From NCBI GenBank assembly GCA_965662485.1, contig CBFIIL010000005.1, positions 1 to 55,791 on the forward strand: a stretch of 55,791 nucleotides of DNA, given 5' to 3'. The notes beneath the pieces are model-generated. The model made no database searches and was not told where the DNA came from. It saw only the letters and a list, made by a program, of their open reading frames with translations. Both the position numbers and the translations under genes were made by a program. Position 1 is the stretch's first letter. Each line of letters starts with the position of its first letter. Of the stretch, positions 17,501 to 25,297 are shown piece by piece. The DNA is from UBA3537 sp965662485. Its GTDB lineage: Bacteria; Bacteroidota; Bacteroidia; Flavobacteriales; Flavobacteriaceae.

Positions 17501-17924
17501 TATTCCGATTCAGCTCTTTTTTGGAAAGCACCTTTTCAAAAAGTGCATCCTGATAGGTTACTAATAATGCAGGTTTTTTTCTGCTATTTATTCTATTAAG
17601 AACTTCTGCTCGAAGCAAAACATTGGCATTGTCTGTTTCTTCAATTTCATAGGGTCTGCGATAACTTCCAGGATAAAAAAGCACATCCTCTGTGGGTAAA
17701 ATCAGTTCTAAATCGTTTAGATGAAAAGCAGCGGCTTCTTTGGAGTCAAAAATCAGTAAAAAGGGTTTTTGTTGTTGACGAAATGCTGCTGCAATTGTAA
17801 ACGAAAAGGCAGAACCTAAAAGCCCTTTAAGTTGTGTTTTTTGTTGGTTAATAGACATGCTTTTGCACAGTTTTTGAAGTTTCAAAGACTGTACAAATTT
17901 TTGAGAAAGCTCACTTTTGCTCAA
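14580..17924 (-). CDS. mfd: Transcription-repair coupling factor
   Basis: A 1114-aa Mfd, the ATP-dependent translocase that removes RNA polymerase stalled at DNA lesions and recruits UvrA. Domains seen: N-terminal UvrB-like modules (DSKEAAAFHLNDLELILP, the GEFSVRGGIVDVFSF block), the RNA-polymerase interaction domain (GDYVTHIDHGIGRFGGLKK), the superfamily-2 helicase core with Walker A GDVGFGKTE, DEEQKFGV and TLTATPIPRTLQFS, the TRG-type motif region (ESGLDVPNANTIF, MRGRVGRSNKKAF), and a C-terminal TRCF domain. Length is normal for the family. A TATATTTG -7 element lies 18 bp upstream. Confidence 0.97.
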   Translation of the reverse strand: MSKSELSQKFVQSLKLQKLCKSMSINQQKTQLKGLLGSAFSFTIAAAFRQQQKPFLLIFDSKEAAAFHLNDLELILPTEDVLFYPGSYRRPYEIEETDNANVLLRAEVLNRINSRKKPALLVTYQDALFEKVLSKKELNRNTFKIKAGDNLSIEFINNLLFEYHFKRVDFVTEPGEFSVRGGIVDVFSFAHDTPYRIEFFGDEVESIRTFDIASQLSLNTHNALQIIPNIEHKHQDEKRVGFLEYISKDTIILSSNLPALLGTLDLLFEKATMAFDKLEHDVKQIEPSDLFCTGQIFKDLLPQFSVVEFGQDVLFEDSSSNALYFDTSPQPSFNKQFNLLIQDLNQHHNDGYQTIICCANTQQAQRFHDIFEEHDSVVHYKTLVLSLHQGFIDHDNKIVCYTDHQLFERYHKFHLKNGFSKKQAITLRELNSLEVGDYVTHIDHGIGRFGGLKKIDVEGKLQEAIKLIYGERDVLYLSIHSLHKITKFNGKDGKPPKIYKLGSKAWKALKQKTKSRVKEIAFNLIQLYAKRKLQKGYQYRPDSAMQLELESSFVYEDTPDQITATADIKNDMESERPMDRLVCGDVGFGKTEVAIRAAFKAVDNGKQVAVLVPTTILAFQHAKTFKNRLKEFPVTVDYLNRFKTAKQKRQTLEQLENGQIDIIIGTHQLVNKAVQFKDLGLLIVDEEQKFGVAVKEKLKTLKDNVDVLTLTATPIPRTLQFSLMAARDLSVITTPPPNRFPIESQVIRLSESIIRDAISYEIQRAGQVFFIHNRIENIKEVAGMLQRLVPDAKIAVGHGQLDGKKLEQLMLDFMNGAFDVLVSTTIVESGLDVPNANTIFINNANNFGLSDLHQMRGRVGRSNKKAFCYFITPDYHAMTDDARKRISALEQYTALGSGFNIAMKDLEIRGAGDLLGGEQSGFINDIGFETYQKILNEAIEELKENEFEHLFNTEGTSKTYVKELTIDTDFSLLFPDDYVNNISERLRLYTALNNLKTDAELKSFEAEVIDRFGPLPTEVVDLFDSVKMKWIGMQFGLEKIMMKQHKMVGYFIPDQNSKFFDSPQFSKLLKYVQKHPKTCVLKEKQTRSGLRLLLAFNKVKSIQEGLQFLHQIMA

Positions 17925-17941
17925 CTAAAACTAATTTTTTG

Positions 17942-17949
17942 CAAATATA
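17942..17949 (-). promoter_or_regulatory. Candidate -7 element for mfd
   Basis: TATATTTG on the minus strand matches TAnnTTTG exactly, and a TTG lies 22 bp upstream as a possible -33 element. Together they fit the Flavobacterium promoter model. Confidence 0.5.
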
Positions 17950-18023
17950 AAACATTAGATGAACCCTAGCACAATAAATTATTACAATACAGAACATTAT
18001 TACTATATTTAAAAAAAAATATG

Positions 18024-18031
18024 TAGGTTTG
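18024..18031 (+). promoter_or_regulatory. Candidate -7 element for the TerB-like gene
   Basis: TAGGTTTG matches the TAnnTTTG consensus, 26 bp before the start codon at 18057. Confidence 0.4.
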
Positions 18032-18056
18032 TAGCTCACCCCAAAACTAAAAAGAT

Positions 18057-18479
18057 ATGACTTATTCCGAATTATTCGATAGTGGATTCAAGAAACGCAA
18101 TCAAGATCATTTTGCAGCAATTGTGCGTATTGCAATGGATGACAATGTCATCACCGAAGAAGAAAAAACATTTTTGGATCGTTTAGCCAGAAAATTAGAC
18201 ATTTCAAAATTAGTTTATGATGCCATTTTAGAAGATTATAATTCACATCCCATTAATCCCCCGACTACTTCTGAACGCCGTTTGGAGCGTTTGTTTGATT
18301 TAGCAAGAATGGTATATGCAGACCATATTAAAGACGAACATGAAGTCTTAATTTTAACAAAAATTGCCGTTGGTTTGGGCTACACAAAAAATCCAAAAGA
18401 TATAGTTAATAAAGCCCTTAATATTGTTTCAAATTCTTCAATAGATGTTGAAGAATTTAAAGAAAAAATGAAAAAATAG
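18057..18479 (+). CDS. TerB-like protein
   Basis: A 140-aa, mostly helical, acidic protein. It resembles the TerB-like (tellurite-resistance TerB/DjlA N-terminal) fold, with the pattern FAAIVRIAMDDNVITEEEKT then a hydrophobic/acidic repeat (LTKIAVGLGYTKNPKDIVNK). TerB-type domains are small helical acidic modules with possible metal binding; no other ter genes are here, so tellurite resistance should not be inferred. It stands alone between mfd (divergent) and the thioesterase gene (convergent, 7 bp gap). The fold assignment is by pattern only. Confidence 0.65.
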   Translation: MTYSELFDSGFKKRNQDHFAAIVRIAMDDNVITEEEKTFLDRLARKLDISKLVYDAILEDYNSHPINPPTTSERRLERLFDLARMVYADHIKDEHEVLILTKIAVGLGYTKNPKDIVNKALNIVSNSSIDVEEFKEKMKK

Positions 18480-18486
18480 TCTGACT

Positions 18487-19359
18487 TTATGCTTTGCGAT
18501 CTCCGATAACACGCATCAAACCTTCTTGTGCTACGGAAGCAATTAAAGATCCATTTTTATCAAAAATACTACCTCTAGAAAACCCTCTAGAATTGGAAGC
18601 ACTTGGACTATCTATTGAATACAACAACCAATCGCTCAAATCAAAATCGCGATGAAACCAAATGGCATGATCCAAACTGGTATAAAACACTTCTTTGGTA
18701 TTGAGTAATTCGCGATGTGGCATAGACGCTGGACGAAGGATGTTGTAGTCTGATGCATAGGCCAAAAGCTGATGCTGTAAGGGTTTATTTTTCCCAATTT
18801 CCTCTACCGTTTTAAACCAAATATTGTCATATGGTGGACTATTCTTTACCAACTTTGATAACATATCATCTACTGGTTTAAACTGAAATATTTTTGGTAA
18901 AGATGCCTTGTAGCGTTTATAGGTGGTTGGCAAAATAGTTTTAAACTTCTCTATATGTTCTTCACTTTTGATTAGATTTTGTGGTGGCAATACGTTGGGC
19001 ATTGCAATTTGATGGTCCACACCATCTTGGACTTTTTGAAAAGAAGCAGACATATTGAAAATTGCTTTTTCATTTTGAAATGCCACCACACGCCGAGTAG
19101 TAAAACTACCACCGTCTCTAATAACATCAACTTCGTATTTTATAGGGATATTGAGATCTCCACCCAAAATAAAATAGGCATGCATAGAATGTACAAATCG
19201 GTCTTGTGGAACAGTCTGATAGGCCGCATAAAGCGATTGGGCCAAAACCTGACCTCCAAACACCCTACCCCAGGGGGCGCTGTAATTATTACCAATAAAA
19301 GTATGGTTGTTGATTTTTTTTAGGGACATCAATTCGATAAGTTCTGAAAGGGACTTCAT
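18487..19359 (-). CDS. tesB: Acyl-CoA thioesterase II (TesB family)
   Basis: A 290-aa double-hotdog thioesterase that hydrolyses acyl-CoA to free fatty acid and CoA. The first hotdog has WGRVFGGQVLAQSLYAAY and FVHSMHAYFILGGD. The second has SLDHAIWFHRDFDLSDWLLY, SASNSRGFSRGSIF and ASVAQEGLMR. The Asp in LDHAIWFHR and the Gln in VAQEGLMR are the visible catalytic-site residues. The position of the third, hydroxyl-bearing residue (DSPSAS region) is not secure from inspection. It is a single gene on the minus strand, convergent with the TerB-like gene. Confidence 0.93.
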   Translation of the reverse strand: MKSLSELIELMSLKKINNHTFIGNNYSAPWGRVFGGQVLAQSLYAAYQTVPQDRFVHSMHAYFILGGDLNIPIKYEVDVIRDGGSFTTRRVVAFQNEKAIFNMSASFQKVQDGVDHQIAMPNVLPPQNLIKSEEHIEKFKTILPTTYKRYKASLPKIFQFKPVDDMLSKLVKNSPPYDNIWFKTVEEIGKNKPLQHQLLAYASDYNILRPASMPHRELLNTKEVFYTSLDHAIWFHRDFDLSDWLLYSIDSPSASNSRGFSRGSIFDKNGSLIASVAQEGLMRVIGDRKA

Positions 19360-19482
19360 AAATAATTATTTTTTTGCAAAAATAGTATATTTATGATTTT
19401 AAGATTGTAAAATTTAATCTAATAAAGTGTTAATTTTGTGTAACAATTTTGGCGTTTTTTCGTCAAATAGCAAACTAATTTT

Positions 19483-19986
19483 ATGGAACTATTTCTAATT
19501 GCCGCTGCTGGTGTTTTAATGTTACTAGGCGTAATCGGTAGTTTTTTACCTGTGTTACCTGGTCCAATAACCAGTTGGTTTGGATTTCTTTTGCTTTACT
19601 TTTCACCTCTTATTGAGGTGAGTAAAAAATTTTTAATCATCACTTTAATCATTGCTATTATCATATGGGTGCTCGACTATTTTATTCCTGCTATGGGTAC
19701 AAAAAAGTTTGGGGGCTCTAGAGCAGGAATGATTGGCACAACTGTAGGACTTTTGGTGGGGTTATTCTCCCCAATTCCAGGAGGTATAGTTATTGGTCCT
19801 TTTTTAGGAGCGCTTTTTGGTGAAATGGTTAACAAAGCCGATTCAAAAACAGCATTAAAAGCCGCATTTGGATCTTTTCTTGGATTTTTAACCTCCACTT
19901 TTATTAAATTTGTAGTTGCTGTTATCTACCTTGGAATGTTTGTTTCCATTCTTTGGGAACACAAATCCATTTTTTATAATGGTTAA
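19483..19986 (+). CDS. DUF456 domain-containing membrane protein
   Basis: A 167-aa small integral membrane protein of the DUF456 family. It has about five hydrophobic segments and glycine-rich connections typical of the family: LGVIGSFLPVLPGPITSWFG, then FGGSRAGMIGTTVGLLVGLF, and PIPGGIVIGPFLGALFGEM. The function of the family is unknown. A TAATTTTG -7-like motif lies about 50 bp upstream. It precedes the M1 peptidase by 78 bp on the same strand, with no functional link evident. Confidence 0.88.
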   Translation: MELFLIAAAGVLMLLGVIGSFLPVLPGPITSWFGFLLLYFSPLIEVSKKFLIITLIIAIIIWVLDYFIPAMGTKKFGGSRAGMIGTTVGLLVGLFSPIPGGIVIGPFLGALFGEMVNKADSKTALKAAFGSFLGFLTSTFIKFVVAVIYLGMFVSILWEHKSIFYNG

Positions 19987-20064
19987 ATCATTTAACAAAA
20001 AGTTTTATACACCAATCAATTAATTAAACTATTTTCACAAACATTTTATTTTAAAAAATCATCT

Positions 20065-22317
20065 ATGAACAAGTATTATTATCTACTGACATGCAGCATT
20101 ATGTTGTTGTCAACATCACTTTTTGCTCAAGAAGAACCTGCATCTGTCTATGATTACAATGCCGCTTTTGGGCACGGATTTTACACCAAAAATGGAACTG
20201 CTACACGATCGGCTAGTGGAAAACCAGGACATGCCTATTGGCAAAACAGTGCTGATTACAAAATTAATATCAGTTTAAATGAAGATGCTAAATTTTTCTC
20301 TGGCTCTGAAACCATTACGTACACCAACAATAGTCCAGACGAATTGGATTTTTTGTGGGTTCAAGTGGATCAAAACTTATTTAAAAAAGACTCCAGAGGA
20401 AATGCAATTATCCCATTGAGTGGAAGTCGAAATGGCGCCAAAGGTCAGGAGTTTGATGGCGGATATGACATTGGAAATGTAAATGTTTTTTATGATGGTG
20501 ATCGAAAATCGAGACGTAAAGATGCTCGTCGTCAGTCAGCTGTTGAATATGAAATTCATGACACTCGAATGAAAATCTTATTGCCAAAACCATTGGCAGC
20601 CAATGGGGGTAAAATATACCTAAATATTGATTTTTCTTTTACATCACCAGATTACGGATCTGATAGAATGGGTGTTTTGGAAACAAAAAATGGACGCATT
20701 TTTAACCTAGCACAATGGTACCCAAGAATGTGTGTTTATGATGATGTTTCGGGTTGGAACACATTGCCTTACCTAGGCGCTGGAGAATTTTATTTAGAAT
20801 ACGGAACATTTGATGTTCATATCAACTCACCGGCCGACCATCTTGTTGTTTGTTCTGGTGAGCTACTCAATCCAGAGGACGTGTACACTGATACTCAACT
20901 CAAACGATTGGAACAAGCAGCATCGAGTGACGAAACTGTTATTATCCGTTCCGCAGAAGAAGTTAATGATCCAAACTCAAGACCACAGGGCAAAGACCGA
21001 TTGACATGGAAATTTAGAATTGAAAATTCAAGGGATGTCGCTTGGTCATCATCAAAAGCATTTATTATGGATGCGGCACGCATCAACTTACCTAGCGGTA
21101 AAACGTCTATGGCCATGTCTGTTTACCCTGTTGAAAGCAACACTATGGATTCATGGACACGATCAACGGAATATACAAAAGCATCTATCGAACACTATTC
21201 AGAAAAATGGTTTGAATACCCTTATCCTGCAGCCATCAATGTTGCCGGAAATCAAGGTGGGATGGAATACCCTGGTATTGTATTCTGTAGCTGGAAAAGT
21301 AAAAATGAAAGACTTTGGGGGGTAACAGATCATGAGTTTGGGCATATTTGGTTCCCTATGATTGTAGGCTCCAATGAGCGTCTTCATGCATGGATGGATG
21401 AAGGGTTTAATACCTTTATCAATTCATTAAGTACAGATGCTTTTAATAATGGAGAGTACAAAGAACGTAAGCGTAACATGCATCGTTTTTCAGGAATGTT
21501 AGTTAATGATAGAATGGAACCAATCTATACAGCTCCAGACAATTTAAAAGAACGAAATTTAGGGCTGTTGGCTTACTACAAACCAGGTGCTGGACTAGAA
21601 ATGCTTCGCGAACATATTCTTGGAGAAGAACGTTTTGATGAGGCCTTTACAGAATACATTAACCGATGGGCTTACAAACACCCTACTCCAGATGATTTTT
21701 ACAGAACAATGGAAAATGTAAGTGGCGAAGAACTCAGTTGGTTTTGGCGTGGATGGTTTATCCACAATTGGAAATTAGACCAGGCTATCAAAAAAGTTAA
21801 ATATGAAGATGGCGACCCCTCTAAAGGAGCCATCGTAACCATTGAAAACCTAGAGCAAATGCCGATGCCTGTAACTTTGGAATTCACAACAGAAAGCGGT
21901 GCTAAAACAAGACACACACTTCCAGTAGAAATTTGGAAACGCAACAAAAAATGGACGTTCAAATACGATTCTACAGAACCTCTAAAAAGTGTTGTCATTG
22001 ACCCTGATTATGTATTACCAGACGTGAACTCTGGTAACAACCGATGGACACCAGAAATTGCTGCAGAAAATGCAGAAGATTTATCTGGATATTTTGGAGA
22101 TTATAGCTCTGCAGCATTTCCAATGGTCATCAATATTTCTGAAAAAAATGGAGAGCTTGTGGCTACCGCTGAAGGTCAGCCAGCATTACCACTAACAAAT
22201 GACGGCAGTGGAAAATTCATTTCTGACGAAGCTGGTCTTGAAATGCAATTCAATTCTGATAAAACTGGCTTCGAATTGAATATTGGAGGGCAAGTTTTTG
22301 AGTTCGACAAAAAATAA
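20065..22317 (+). CDS. M1 family metallopeptidase
   Basis: A 750-aa exported zinc aminopeptidase-like protein. The signal peptide is MNKYYYLLTCSIMLLSTSLFA with cleavage before QEEP. The zinc site is intact: HEFGH followed 18 residues later by the third ligand Glu (AWMDEGFNTF). The exopeptidase GxMEN motif of classical M1 enzymes appears as NQGGMEYPGIVF, so the specificity may differ from standard aminopeptidase N. The C-terminal ~150 residues are beta-rich. It is expected in the periplasm or on the outer membrane. A terminator follows directly. Confidence 0.92.
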   Translation: MNKYYYLLTCSIMLLSTSLFAQEEPASVYDYNAAFGHGFYTKNGTATRSASGKPGHAYWQNSADYKINISLNEDAKFFSGSETITYTNNSPDELDFLWVQVDQNLFKKDSRGNAIIPLSGSRNGAKGQEFDGGYDIGNVNVFYDGDRKSRRKDARRQSAVEYEIHDTRMKILLPKPLAANGGKIYLNIDFSFTSPDYGSDRMGVLETKNGRIFNLAQWYPRMCVYDDVSGWNTLPYLGAGEFYLEYGTFDVHINSPADHLVVCSGELLNPEDVYTDTQLKRLEQAASSDETVIIRSAEEVNDPNSRPQGKDRLTWKFRIENSRDVAWSSSKAFIMDAARINLPSGKTSMAMSVYPVESNTMDSWTRSTEYTKASIEHYSEKWFEYPYPAAINVAGNQGGMEYPGIVFCSWKSKNERLWGVTDHEFGHIWFPMIVGSNERLHAWMDEGFNTFINSLSTDAFNNGEYKERKRNMHRFSGMLVNDRMEPIYTAPDNLKERNLGLLAYYKPGAGLEMLREHILGEERFDEAFTEYINRWAYKHPTPDDFYRTMENVSGEELSWFWRGWFIHNWKLDQAIKKVKYEDGDPSKGAIVTIENLEQMPMPVTLEFTTESGAKTRHTLPVEIWKRNKKWTFKYDSTEPLKSVVIDPDYVLPDVNSGNNRWTPEIAAENAEDLSGYFGDYSSAAFPMVINISEKNGELVATAEGQPALPLTNDGSGKFISDEAGLEMQFNSDKTGFELNIGGQVFEFDKK

Positions 22318-22332
22318 AACAAACACCACAAT

Positions 22333-22363
22333 AAAAAAGCGGTCTTAGGGCCGCTTTTTTTTT
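22333..22363 (+). terminator. Terminator after the M1 peptidase gene
   Basis: AGCGGTC/GGCCGCT stem (one G-U pair) with a TTAG loop and nine T, directly after the stop codon. Confidence 0.88.
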
Positions 22364-22435
22364 ATAAAACTATCTTAAAATTAAAACCATAAACTACTGT
22401 TTTCGTTACTTTTACGTGTTTAATGGATATGTAGA

Positions 22436-23893
22436 TTGAAAAGAGCTAAAACAAACATCGTCTGGTTGAAACGTGATTTACGCAGTCAAGATCACGAGCC
22501 CCTATATCTTGCAGAAAAAGCAAAAATCCCCTACATCATCATCTACATTTTTGATTCAACCTTGTTGCAACACCCTGATTCTGGAGTGCGCCACTTGCAA
22601 TTTATTTACCATTCCATAAACGCCCTCAATAAAACCTTAGAATCTTCAAATACATCTGTTTCTGTTTTTTACGGAAATTCCTTAGAAATTTTTGAGTTTC
22701 TGTATACAAAATTCGACATTGAAACCATTTTTAGCCATAACGAAAGTGGTACAGAACGTTCTTGGTGGCGCGATAAAAGCACTTCAAAATTTTGTAAGCA
22801 ACACAACATTTTATGGCAAGAATCACAACAAAACGGGGTGGTTCGAGGATTAAAAAACAGAACCCATTGGGCAAAGCTTTGGAATAGTTATATGAGTAAA
22901 CCCCTCATAAATAACAGTTTCTCAAAAGCTAAAAAAATAGAGTTTTCTTATCCTTTTATACTTCCAAAAAAACTTCAAAAGCAATTAGAACACTACCCAA
23001 AATCATTTCAACCGGCTGGCGAAGGCATGGCCTGGCGGTATTTGGATTCTTTTCTTGAAGAAAGAGGGTTCAATTATCAAAAGCATATTTCTAAACCTAC
23101 CGAAAGTAGAATAAGCTGTAGTAGAGTATCACCGTTTTTGAGCTGGGGAAATTTGAGTGTACGCCAAGTGTTTCATTATGTCAATATGCATCCCAATGCT
23201 CAAAAAAGAAAGCGTGTATTTTCGGCGATGCTAACACGACTACATTGGCATTGTCATTTTGTTCAAAAATTTGAAATGGAATGCAGTTACGAAACGCAAT
23301 GCATCAATGCTGGTTATGAATTATTGGAACGAAACACGAACGCCACCTATTTAAAAGCATGGAAACTAGGCGCCACTGGCTATCCGCTGATTGATGCCTG
23401 TATGCGTGCTCTAGAGCAAACGGGGTGGATTAACTTTAGAATGCGAGCGCTTTTAGTATCGTTCTTAACGCTAAATTTGGATCAAGATTGGCGCGATGGT
23501 GTATATCATTTGGCGCGCTTATTTCTGGATTATGATCCTGGAATTCATTACCCTCAATTTCAAATGCAGGCCGGTACAACTGGCATCAATACCATTCGAT
23601 TATACAACCCTGTAAAAAACTCGATGGAGCAAGATCCAGAGGGTGTTTTTATAAAAAAATGGGTACCTGAACTTCAACAAGTTCCTGTAGAGCATATTCA
23701 TGAACCATGGAAAATGAGTGCTATGGAGCAAGAATTTTGTGGGGTTGTTTTGGGCCAAAACTATCCATTACCCATTGTTCACTTAGAAGAGAGCGCACGT
23801 GCAGCACGAGCCAAAGTTTGGGGACATCGCAAACATCCTTTGGTACAAAAAGAAAACAAACGAATTTTAGGAAAGCACGTCAAAAGACATTAA
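22436..23893 (+). CDS. Cryptochrome/photolyase family flavoprotein
   Basis: A 485-aa protein with an N-terminal Rossmann-like photolyase domain (NIVWLKRDLRSQDHEPL) and a C-terminal helical FAD-binding domain (TRLHWHCHFVQKFE, TGYPLIDACMRALEQTGWIN, RMRALLVSFLTLNLDQDWRDG, NTIRLYNPVKNSMEQDPEG). The family repairs UV dimers or senses blue light. Where E. coli PhrB has the FAD-contacting NNGGWQW motif, this protein has PGIHYPQFQMQ, so it belongs to a non-canonical clade and its substrate is uncertain. No in-frame ATG fits the start; TTG at 22436 gives the expected N-terminus because the nearby ATGs run at once into a stop. Confidence 0.88.
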   Translation: MKRAKTNIVWLKRDLRSQDHEPLYLAEKAKIPYIIIYIFDSTLLQHPDSGVRHLQFIYHSINALNKTLESSNTSVSVFYGNSLEIFEFLYTKFDIETIFSHNESGTERSWWRDKSTSKFCKQHNILWQESQQNGVVRGLKNRTHWAKLWNSYMSKPLINNSFSKAKKIEFSYPFILPKKLQKQLEHYPKSFQPAGEGMAWRYLDSFLEERGFNYQKHISKPTESRISCSRVSPFLSWGNLSVRQVFHYVNMHPNAQKRKRVFSAMLTRLHWHCHFVQKFEMECSYETQCINAGYELLERNTNATYLKAWKLGATGYPLIDACMRALEQTGWINFRMRALLVSFLTLNLDQDWRDGVYHLARLFLDYDPGIHYPQFQMQAGTTGINTIRLYNPVKNSMEQDPEGVFIKKWVPELQQVPVEHIHEPWKMSAMEQEFCGVVLGQNYPLPIVHLEESARAARAKVWGHRKHPLVQKENKRILGKHVKRH

Positions 23894-23940
23894 TGAAATG
23901 GTATAAAAAAAGCCCTCCGTTTTACAGGAAAGCTTCTCAC

Positions 23941-23977
23941 TGGTTTTGTCAAACCACGGGTAATCCATTGGATTACC
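23941..23977. repeat. Two adjacent perfect short palindromes
   Basis: TGGTTTTGTCAAACCA (6-bp arms) is followed two bases later by GGTAATCCATTGGATTACC (9-bp arms around one base). Neither has a T-run, so they do not look like intrinsic terminators. They lie between the photolyase stop and the first tRNA tail fragment. Confidence 0.6.
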
Positions 23978-24023
23978 TCAACACAACATTTTTGAATACT
24001 TTTGATTTACATTTAGTATTTTG

Positions 24024-24048
24024 TGGTTGGGATGGGAATCGAACCCAT
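24024..24048 (-). other. Orphan tRNA 3' tail (T-arm plus acceptor 3' strand)
   Basis: On the minus strand ATGGG-TTCGATT-CCCAT is a perfectly paired T-arm, followed by CCCAACC and a discriminator A, exactly like the 3' end of a tRNA. The 5' partner GGTTGGG and the D and anticodon arms are absent. Just upstream on that strand is a short hairpin (AACC/GGTT) with a T-run. Ungapped, 21 of 28 positions match the tRNA-Asp 3' end at 25760. The best explanation is a scar of integration or recombination at a tRNA gene. Confidence 0.6.
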
Positions 24049-24178
24049 TAAAAAAACCCCGAAGGTTCAAACCTTTATTTTTAAATCAAAAACAATGATG
24101 CTAAAAACGCCGCAAATATAAGTAAATTTATTTAAAATAGATTTTAATATAGTTTTTACAGAAATGGATTTTAGTAGA

Positions 24179-24745
24179 TTATAATTTTAGTAAAACTGAA
24201 CAAACAAATCTTTCGTCTAGATTTAAATCCTCTGAGCTATCGTAATTTAAATTTAATGTATCTCCATCTATTTCGTAATTAACATCAATATATCTTATAA
24301 TTTCTAAAACCCAAATTGTATTCTTTTCATTAAGATTTATTCTCTTGTAATGCTCAAAATCGATAAATTCTCTATCGTCTTCCCCTTCAATAATTATATT
24401 GTCAAAGTCAAATTCGTCTTTTACATCAAACAAACTTCCTCCATTTGAAATAAGTTCCATAATATCTGATATAGTTTCAAAATTTGAGTGGATTTGAATG
24501 AGCTGATTTTTAATTTGATGAAAGTCTTCCATTTTTATTTTGCTAAAACGACCAGAAAGAGTCCACCATAAATCGTCATGATTGTTTTGAAACAACTGCA
24601 AAACTCCATGTTCCCAATCAATTGGACGACCTAGCTTTTTAAAATAGTCCTCTGATCCCCAAAATCCTACATTAAAATTTTTTGATTTTATCAATTTTTC
24701 TTTGTCTATGATTCCAAAGAAAATTTTAGTTAAATTAGTAGTCAT
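24179..24745 (-). CDS. Hypothetical protein, 188 aa, in accessory block
   Basis: I do not recognise this protein. It has 188 residues, no signal peptide or membrane segment, and is acidic and aromatic-rich: LGRPIDWEHGVLQLFQ, NNHDDLWWTLSGRFSKIK, a middle DEFDFDNIIIEGEDDREFID, and a C-terminal IWVLEIIRYIDVNYEIDGDT that looks like alternating beta strands. The size, acidity and solitary setting resemble many immunity-type or accessory-island proteins, but no family motif supports that. It is divergent, 48 bp away, from the 155-aa gene at 24794, through a very AT-rich shared promoter region. Confidence 0.7.
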   Translation of the reverse strand: MTTNLTKIFFGIIDKEKLIKSKNFNVGFWGSEDYFKKLGRPIDWEHGVLQLFQNNHDDLWWTLSGRFSKIKMEDFHQIKNQLIQIHSNFETISDIMELISNGGSLFDVKDEFDFDNIIIEGEDDREFIDFEHYKRINLNEKNTIWVLEIIRYIDVNYEIDGDTLNLNYDSSEDLNLDERFVCSVLLKL

Positions 24746-24793
24746 AACTAGATTTAAGTTAATTTAATTAAATATAAATAATAAATTTATAAT

Positions 24794-25261
24794 ATGGGTA
24801 GCCTGTATGTTAAACCTCCACAAAGAGATGATTTTGAATATTTTAAAGATTTTTCCAATCTTCAAATTGTAATTCTCTGTGAATTTGAATTACTAAGAAC
24901 TGATAAAAGATTTAAACCTGATGACCCAAAACAACTATTAAATAGATACATTGTCAATTGGAAAAAAAATGAATTTAAAGAATTAGGCACTCAGGAAAGA
25001 TCTAGTTTTCAAGTTGACTTACAAAGAATACTTCCTTTTATCTGGTCAAAGGTTTTTCCAGAATTTTCAGAAAAAAATCATTTAAATGTTTTCAAGGATG
25101 AATTGACAAAAGATGAACTGAAAAATTTAGACGAAATAATATCTCATCTTATGAAAGATTGGGAAGAAAAATTTAGTATATATAAAACCATGAACTGGAT
25201 AACAGATAAAGAAATAACAATGAAGTGGGATAGTTCAAAAGATCAATATATAGAGGTCTGA
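24794..25261 (+). CDS. Hypothetical protein, 155 aa, in accessory block
   Basis: Not recognised. The 155-aa product is soluble, helical and charged, rich in Lys, Asp, Glu and aromatic residues (FEYFKDFSNLQIVILCEFEL, then PKQLLNRYIVNWKKNEFKEL and IISHLMKDWEEKFSIYKTMN). No signal peptide or membrane segment is present. It starts MGSLYVKPPQRDD. It shares an AT-rich divergent promoter region with the 188-aa gene, and its base composition is more AT-rich than the flanking core genes. It is not in an obvious operon. Function unknown. Confidence 0.7.
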   Translation: MGSLYVKPPQRDDFEYFKDFSNLQIVILCEFELLRTDKRFKPDDPKQLLNRYIVNWKKNEFKELGTQERSSFQVDLQRILPFIWSKVFPEFSEKNHLNVFKDELTKDELKNLDEIISHLMKDWEEKFSIYKTMNWITDKEITMKWDSSKDQYIEV

Positions 25262-25297
25262 TAAATTTTGAAAACCTAACTAACGATTCCTTTCAAG

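Noticed and set aside
18057..18479. Tellurite resistance operon
   Set aside because: Only a single TerB-like protein is present; terA, terC, terD and terE are absent.
23707..24051. A plus-strand frame overlapping the end of the photolyase gene
   Set aside because: It is a shifted frame inside the photolyase and continues into the palindromes and the tRNA tail; no conserved pattern.
24063..24076. AAGGTTCAAACCTT on the plus strand looks like another T-arm
   Set aside because: Only a short near-palindrome beside the terminator hairpin; no acceptor strand or other tRNA arm follows.
24024..24130. A complete tRNA gene at the first tail fragment
   Set aside because: The sequence upstream on the minus strand is an AT-rich stretch plus a hairpin terminator, with no D-arm, anticodon arm or GGTTGGG acceptor partner.
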